Of a stretch of DNA of 64,000 nucleotides, positions 58,695-64,000 are shown piece by piece. A program made the translations under genes and the position numbers. The notes beneath the pieces are model-generated. The model was not told where the DNA came from. It searched no databases and was given only the letters and a program-made list of their open reading frames with translations. This DNA is from Magicicada septendecula (taxonomy: Eukaryota > Arthropoda > Insecta > Hemiptera > Cicadidae). Numbering within the stretch: position 1 is the stretch's first letter; every line of letters starts with the position of its first letter. The stretch is taken from assembly GCA_034769895.1 (NCBI GenBank), contig CM068370.1:42892844-42956843 (forward strand). Reading direction: 5' to 3'.

Positions 58695-59213
58695 TGTTAC
58701 GACATCACAGAACAATCTACGTGTTCTTCGAAACATCCGGCTGAATGTTGTGGCGTACGTGATTTCAACATGCGCTTGAGAGACTTTTCTAGACGTCGCC
58801 AGCCTCGCTGGCTGTGTCAATGCCGCAATTAATTACGTCGTAGTGTAGAGATAACGCGTAGCTGTGGAATGTTCTGGTCTGTGAGCGGGGTATAAATACT
58901 AGGCGTCAGCGGCCTTAGTTCAGTTTATTGTCGGGCGATTACAAATGATTACTCTGTGCGTTCAAGTGGTTATTGTGGCGAAGTGTTGTGTTTTATAATC
59001 GGGCGGTATAATTGTAATACAATTGTGTTTTATATTAGTTGACATTTTATTGCGTGTGAACTATTTTTATTTGATTTGTTGTAAGAGACTGTGTTGTTAA
59101 TTACGAACTGTTTAACTGTGAAAATTAAAGCTGGTGATTAGTGACTTCTTAATTGGTGTCTTGTATGTTGCTTTCCACTGTACCATACTACGATCAAGTA
59201 GACCGTCGTAACA
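58695..59213 (+). mobile_element. Solo LTR (family L), copy 3
   Basis: 519 bp, same ends as copy 2, flanked by ATAT at 58691-58694 and 59214-59217. A TATAAATA box lies at 58891. It lacks about 36 bp present in copy 2 in the central region. The two plus-strand copies are most similar over their last 300 bp. Confidence 0.88.
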
Positions 59214-59217
59214 ATAT

Positions 59218-60185
59218 GTAGGTCTCTAATTGTGACGTAGCTTCTAATCATGCCTGTTCTAATATAATATTTCACGTGCCTAAGAAACCTGAACTCCGCA
59301 ATATATATCACACTTAAAACATTTTCACTGACTACCCGGATCACAAAGCTATATAAAAAAAATATGTACGGACATAGTTTTCTTGCGTACAGAAGTTTAG
59401 CTGCGTTTCGTGTCTATTTCCCCAATGTTCTTTTGTTAGTTCTGAAACCGCCTGAATCTTATTTAGCTTTCTTTCGACTCTCTTGAGAGGTACTTAGGTA
59501 AGGTCAATTATAATAGAAATAATTAAAATTATATTTTTTAAATATATTATTAATGTATATTGTTATAAAGTATACACAAAATGCTACGGTTAAAATATTC
59601 TCATTTAACACGAACGTACCACGTTTGTTAATACAGAGAAACTTAGTTAATTAGGACATGAATAATTTAAATATTGGGTTTTGAATGTTTTGGCATCCTT
59701 AAATTTTTGCTGTTGCATTACTACTGTATGTTTCTTTCTTAGAAACTTATGTTTCTGCTGCAGATGTCCTTTCTTAGTTTGAAGTTTCTTTGATTTTTTG
59801 TTCAAGTTAAAAATTCTTGGGAGAATAAAAATATATATTATTCTTAATTTTTTCTTTGTTCGACTAAATCAGTGTAGTATAATGATTTGTTTAAGTATAT
59901 AACTTTATATAATTATTCCGGTTTATAAATCTGTTGTAGATATTACTGCACTGCAATTCACTTCCTATAACTCTTTATTCTGCCTGTCTGCACAATAGAA
60001 GGTCTGCACCTATTTGACAGAGGTCTTGCAATTTTAACTCTTATTGCGTTTATTTGTAGGCAAAAGAATTATCTTTTTTCAGTAGAGTCTTTCGGGTGCT
60101 AGTTTTGCAATTTTGTCTGAGTAAAATTAAAATTAATCTAGTTGTTAGTGTTTTACGGTTCAATTACAGTATAATTCCTAAATTT
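59218..60185. other. AT-rich stretch, no gene seen
   Basis: No supported feature. Confidence 0.4.
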
Positions 60186-60189
60186 ATTT

Positions 60190-60400
60190 TTAATTATTAT
60201 CTTGATACACATACGGAAGCGGTACCTCAGGCTTCACAGCCGGGGTCGACTCTGTTAATATTCTGAGTACGTGCAGGGCTATTAAGATGTTTCGGTCACA
60301 CAGTTGGAGGCCATCTTCAGTGTTAGGATTTGTAAGGACACTGGTATACCCTGTCCACCTGTTTCCGCGGACCTGTGGCAAAAGATTAAGTTTGTGGTTT
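60190..60400 (-). mobile_element. PLE-type 3' unit
   Basis: The minus strand reads AATCCTAACACTGAAGATGG CCTCC...GTGTGACCGAAAC, the hammerhead-like strands CTGAAGA (60320-60314) and GAAAC with a weak GG/CC stem. It continues GACCCCGGCTGTGAAGCC, which resembles 14760-14790 after the minisatellite. The 63-codon frame here has no PLE signature. Assignment is by motif only. Confidence 0.4.
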
Positions 60401-61555
60401 TAAGCAGGACTGTTTAAATAAATTCATGGAGTCAGCACTTCGCCAGCTAAAATCAGCATCAGCCGTTTAGAATCAAGCGCAGTATGCATGCCAAGCACAG
60501 CACGCCAAGTTCTATTTACCAAGAGGCTTTCTCTTCTCCGATGGATTGCGACGGATTGCCTGTTTCAAGCGTTCAAGCAACAGCGTAGACATCGGCGGCA
60601 AGTAATCAGAAATACACATTAAATCAAGATCCAATTTCCCGCGTAAGTCAACGACTACTATATGCCAGTAAAATCCAACTCGCCACGTTGTAATTTGCTT
60701 AATTAAATTTTCGATAATGCAGATTCAAATTAACCAAGTTTCACTTTATATGGTACACTTTGTGTAAATATCAAATGATATTTGTAACAACGCGTATATG
60801 TAATAAATCTGTGGCTTGGTGTAAGAACCACCAATGTCAGTTTTTGATGAAAATAACATTAGCGGCTCTTCAAACTCTTGAAGGTATGTATATTCATGTG
60901 TAAAACCGCCAGTGTCGATCTGTAATATCTTACGAGTTAATAGTATCAGTGGGTGCCAAAGTCAGGAACAGTTTTTTGAATTCAGAACCACCAGTGTCAC
61001 ATTTATTTTAGAAAATAAAAGATATTTTTCACAATTAAACTTACATGGGGCATCCTCTTACACGTATGTAAATATTTATCAAATCATCAAAGATGATCTT
61101 GATCATGGCACCATAATATGGGTCAGAAAAACTGACCAATTTTAAAACTCCATTTTCTCAGAACACTGTTTTTATGACATTGGTGATTCTTGAATCGAGT
61201 CACAGACATAACAATGAAGATAAAATTTTATTTCAATTGGTTCACGTATATTTTAAAAATCTGTTTTAAAGACAGTCATTTTGTACGCAACATATTTCAT
61301 TTGCAGTGTGTAATTATATTTAAAAGAACAAAGTTGATTGTTCCCCGTTTAGAAAAATGTGTAAACCAACTGTGAATGTATGGAATTGCGGTTTATATTT
61401 TTACATTCATTGCCAGAGAGATAAGCGTTAATCCCCTTTAAGAGCAATAAAGCCACGCGCTGTATCGGATCGATTAACAAAAACGCAGATTATACTGGTG
61501 TGAAAACAAACTGATCAGAGAAACGTGATTATTTTTAAGCAGACTTGCTTATTAT
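60401..61555. other. AT-rich stretch, no gene seen
   Basis: No gene. The phrase (A)ACC(A/G)CCA(A/G)TGTC recurs at about 60828, 60905 and 60988, hinting at an old degenerate repetition. Confidence 0.4.
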
Positions 61556-61559
61556 ATAC

Positions 61560-62310
61560 TTTACCTTATTAATCTTATTTTTTTTTATTTTTTTTATTGG
61601 CCATCTAAAGACCACGTGCCAATTTCAATTCTTTACTCTTTGTTTTTTCTTTTTCTCAAATATTCTTTCATCTTTTCACTGCCTCTCTTCTTCCTGTCTT
61701 CAGTCCACTTTGAACCTGCGTTTTTCTCTCTCCTACCCTGGACTCCTTCAATTTTTAACACTTTTGCCCGAAAATCGTCTCTTTCAATTGCATCGTCTGC
61801 GTGTATATTATGTTTTTCTAAATACTTTTGGATTTAATTAATCCAACTTGATGTTGACTTCTTCCACCACAGATATTTGAAGACCTGCTTTGTTAACCTA
61901 TTGCCGTCCATCCTATATAAATGTCCAAAAAATAATAGTCTTCTTTTCCTCATCGTTTCTGTTATATTTTCTATACTTTGAATATTTCATCATTACTTCT
62001 TAATTACCAACCTTCTGCGGTTTTTGTGGGCCTAATATTTTCCTAATAATTCGTTTTTCCAATATTTCTAGTTTGTCTAAATTATAATTCAACGCTAGAC
62101 ATTCACTTGCATATAGGCATTCTGTCCTCACTATTGTACTGTAATATCTTATTTTTGCATTTTTAGACATGCAATTTTTATTGTAAATATCTTTAGTTAT
62201 ACCATATGCCCTTTCCATCTTATTAATTCTTTCTTCTATAGTAGATCTTTCTAAACCATTCTCTTGAATTGTTTCTCCTAGATGCTTAAATTTTAAATTA
62301 CTTAGATAAG
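61560..62310 (-). pseudogene. LINE-B non-LTR retrotransposon, C-terminal third and 3' end
   Basis: Reverse complement of the 25010-25734 copy. In sense: EETIQENGLERS-type start (about 62265), KMERAYGITKDIYNK, STIVRTECLYASECLALNYN, LEILEKRIIRKILGPQKPQK, then RKRRLLFFGHLYRMDGNR and the 3' end GATGGCCAATAAAAAAAATA (61595). The poly(A)-rich tail is at 61575-61600. Frames are broken after about 62000. Confidence 0.8.
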
Positions 62311-62444
62311 TTAAATTAAACTTATTTATTTATTTACGTTTTCTGTCTAGAAACACGTAAAAACAAAATAGATTAGAGAAAAATGACAAATAATATTTGG
62401 ATGGCCATACAAACATAAAATATGAAGCTTGGGCATAAACACAA

Positions 62445-62895
62445 TGCTGCGACAATTACGGATAGTTCTTGAAAATTCAAGAGTGTCTTTCTACACGCTT
62501 CTCGACTAGCCCAGCGTGTGGCGTCTGTGTCAAGGACGTTTACTCGCGTAGTACTCCAGACTGTTCGAGAGCACTTGTAACTATTCAAATTATTCTGACA
62601 CGCCGCCAAAAGAATGGAAAACAATTTTAGAACACCTGCGAGACCTATATAAGCAACAGCGGCCGGCTTAGAAGTGACTTACTTGTAGCGATTCATTTAT
62701 TGCGGATCAAGTGATTGTTGAGGATTAGCGGAAGTGATTACTGTGTTATAATTCGTGCGGAACTCATATAGGTGACATTATTGTTGCGTGTAGGCAACTT
62801 TATCTTATCTGTGACTAATTAAAGCTGGTAGTTAGTGACTTCATTGGTGTCTGTATTTTGTTTCCACTGTACCATATGACGATCCGTGAGACCAA
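62445..62895 (+). mobile_element. Diverged LTR-like remnant related to family L
   Basis: The last 200 bp parallel the family L LTR: GATTGTTGAGG..GATTACTGTG, TTATAATTCGTGCGG, AATTAAAGCTGGTAGTTAGT, GACTTCATTGGTGTCTGTAT and TTTCCACTGTACCATATGAC. A TATATAAG box lies at 62646 with the same spacing to the conserved 3' half. The 5' half differs, and clean TG/CA ends or target duplications could not be found, so this is a sister family or a damaged copy. Confidence 0.5.
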
Positions 62896-63210
62896 CATAA
62901 AAAAACCCACATACTTTTTAGAAATGATCAATAAAAAATTATAATGAAAACAAACAGCGGCATGGTAACAGGTACAGGCAAGAATATACCATAAAGTATC
63001 GACAGCGGAGACCAAGGAAGTAATACTAATTGAAAGAAACCCTATGATTGAAGCTATGAACTTCGTCCTTTGAAGGTATATCATCCTTTTAAAACAAGTG
63101 AATCACGTCTGTCTCTTGCGGAAAGAAATGGCAAAGACACTGAACAAATCCAGTAAACATTTGGAACAATAAACAGAGCACAGAAATGTAAGCGAAGTGC
63201 TCTTCTAGGC
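62896..63210. other. Unassigned stretch, no gene seen
   Basis: No supported feature. Confidence 0.4.
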
Positions 63211-63212
63211 TA

Positions 63213-64000
63213 TCAGTCCATAGGCTGGTTGACAGCCCATTCTTCACGCTTCTCTGCTTTTCTTTTCAACTCACAATATGATGTGCAGTTCATATCAACC
63301 ATAAGCTGTTTCATGTAGTCTAAGCGGCGTCGTCCTCTGTGATTCTTCCCTTCAATTGTTCCTTCTATTATTCTCTTAACCAACCCATTGTGTCGTAGTA
63401 TATGCCCTACAAACTTAGCTCTTCTGTCTTTTAGATTTCGTAAAAAGCTCTTCTCCTCCTGAGCTCTTCTAGAGACTTCCTCATTCGTTATATTCTCCCT
63501 CCAGCTTATCTTGAATATTTTTCTGTAGCACCAGGTCTCAAATGCTGGGAGTCGTTTCTTGTCACTTTCTCCAATTGTCAAAGATTCACTCCCGCAAAGG
63601 GCAACACTCCACACGTATGTCTTTACTAGATTCTTCCTTATTTTCAGGCTGATAGTGTTTGAAGTGAAGAGGTTTTTCTGTTTGTTGAAAGCAATTTTAG
63701 CCTGGATAATTCTGCTTATAATTTCCTCACTGCTACGTCCATCACTTCTGATTTTACTTCCTAGATAGTTATATTCTTTAACAGCCTGGAAAACATTATT
63801 TCCAAGAGTTATTCTGACTCGATCTTCTTCCTTCCGACTACAGACTAGGTCTTTGTTCTTTTGTTCATTTATTTTCATCTTGAATTCGTTCTTCATTACT
63901 TGATCCATTGTGTCAACAATCTTTTGTAGATCTTCGTTGCGCTCTGCAGTCACTTCTATGTCATCTGCGAACCTAAGCATGTCCACTTTTTCCCCGTATA
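63213..64000 (-). pseudogene. LINE-H non-LTR retrotransposon, reverse transcriptase C-terminal half, cut by window end
   Basis: An intact frame continues past the window edge and ends at 63213. In sense: MLRFADDIEVTAERNEDLQ with the FADD catalytic box, FKMKINEQKNKDLVCSRKE, EYNYLGSKIRSDGRSSEEI, WSVALCGSESLTIGESDKKR, WCYRKIFKISWRENITNEEV, RRAKFVGHILRHNGLVKRII and NHRGRRRLDYMKQLMVDMNC before the stop. Over 250 codons are open with no frame break, so this is the youngest-looking LINE coding sequence here. Whether the 5' part is intact cannot be seen. It is a different family from LINE-A (YADDIVL). Confidence 0.9.

Noticed and set aside
56890..59213. A single short LTR retrotransposon bounded by the two plus-strand LTRs
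   Set aside because: Each LTR has its own matching 4-bp flanks (GTAT/GTAT and ATAT/ATAT), and the 1.25 kb between them has no primer-binding or coding features. Two solo LTRs explain it better.

Overview
This window looks like repeat-dense, AT-rich DNA from an insect nuclear genome. I base that on the mix of element classes: mariner, hAT-type and Merlin-type DNA transposons, several non-LTR (LINE) families, Penelope-like elements (PLEs), LTR-element solo LTRs, and abundant CA, TC, GAA and GGA microsatellites. There are no operons, ribosome binding sites or dense bacterial coding. A large, TE-rich insect genome of the cockroach or termite kind would fit, but the species cannot be fixed from sequence alone. 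The only convincing host coding sequence is one 217-bp exon on the minus strand (46038-46254). It has an acceptor and a donor and encodes 70 residues that start a single-pass membrane protein. Everything else with coding character is mobile-element debris, so the window is probably intergenic or a large intron.

Layout. 0-6 kb: a PLE 3' fragment, a gag-like relic and three copies of a dispersed repeat called R1650 here. One of these carries a 164-bp PLE-derived insertion flanked by a 10-bp target duplication. 6.6-9.6 kb: a solo LTR, a LINE-B 3' end and a hAT-type MITE. 10.3-12.8 kb: a dead mariner with a tandemly repeated 5' end, then a LINE-C 3' end running into (GAA)40. 13-19 kb: a PLE-type 3' unit, a 44-bp minisatellite of about 20 units grown from a PLE 3' terminus, a poly(A)-tailed palindromic retroposon with 12-bp target duplications, a LINE-A relic feeding a 328-bp GGA/GAA array, and a 31-bp minisatellite. 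19-25 kb: PLE C-terminal coding pieces, a MITE packed with TGACGTCA octamers, and several inverted dyads. 25.0-28.4 kb: a LINE-B 3' end with a 5'-truncated LINE-A inserted beside it, bounded by a perfect 15-bp target duplication. 31.4-34.7 kb: a Merlin-like transposon with long inverted termini. 35.0-36.7 and 53.7-55.3 kb: two near full-length R1650 copies in opposite orientation. 37-48.6 kb: further LINE and PLE remnants, the host exon, a second hAT-type MITE and a large palindrome. 48.6-52.4 kb: unassigned AT-rich DNA. 52.5-64 kb: two SINE-like repeats, two solo LTRs, an LTR-like relic, a PLE 3' end, a LINE-B 3' end and a LINE reverse transcriptase cut by the window edge.

The most interesting pattern is a compact motif, CTGANGA + (usually T) + short stem-loop + GAAA, seen at ten or more places on both strands. 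It resembles the catalytic core strands of hammerhead ribozymes, which are established components of Penelope-like elements. It sits at the 3' ends of PLE-type pieces and in or beside a recurring class of inverted dyads (arms 36-290 bp). In one case the whole palindrome has been retroposed with a poly(A) tail. A second theme is that LINE 3' ends pass directly into trinucleotide arrays, which suggests that LINE tails seed the long microsatellites.
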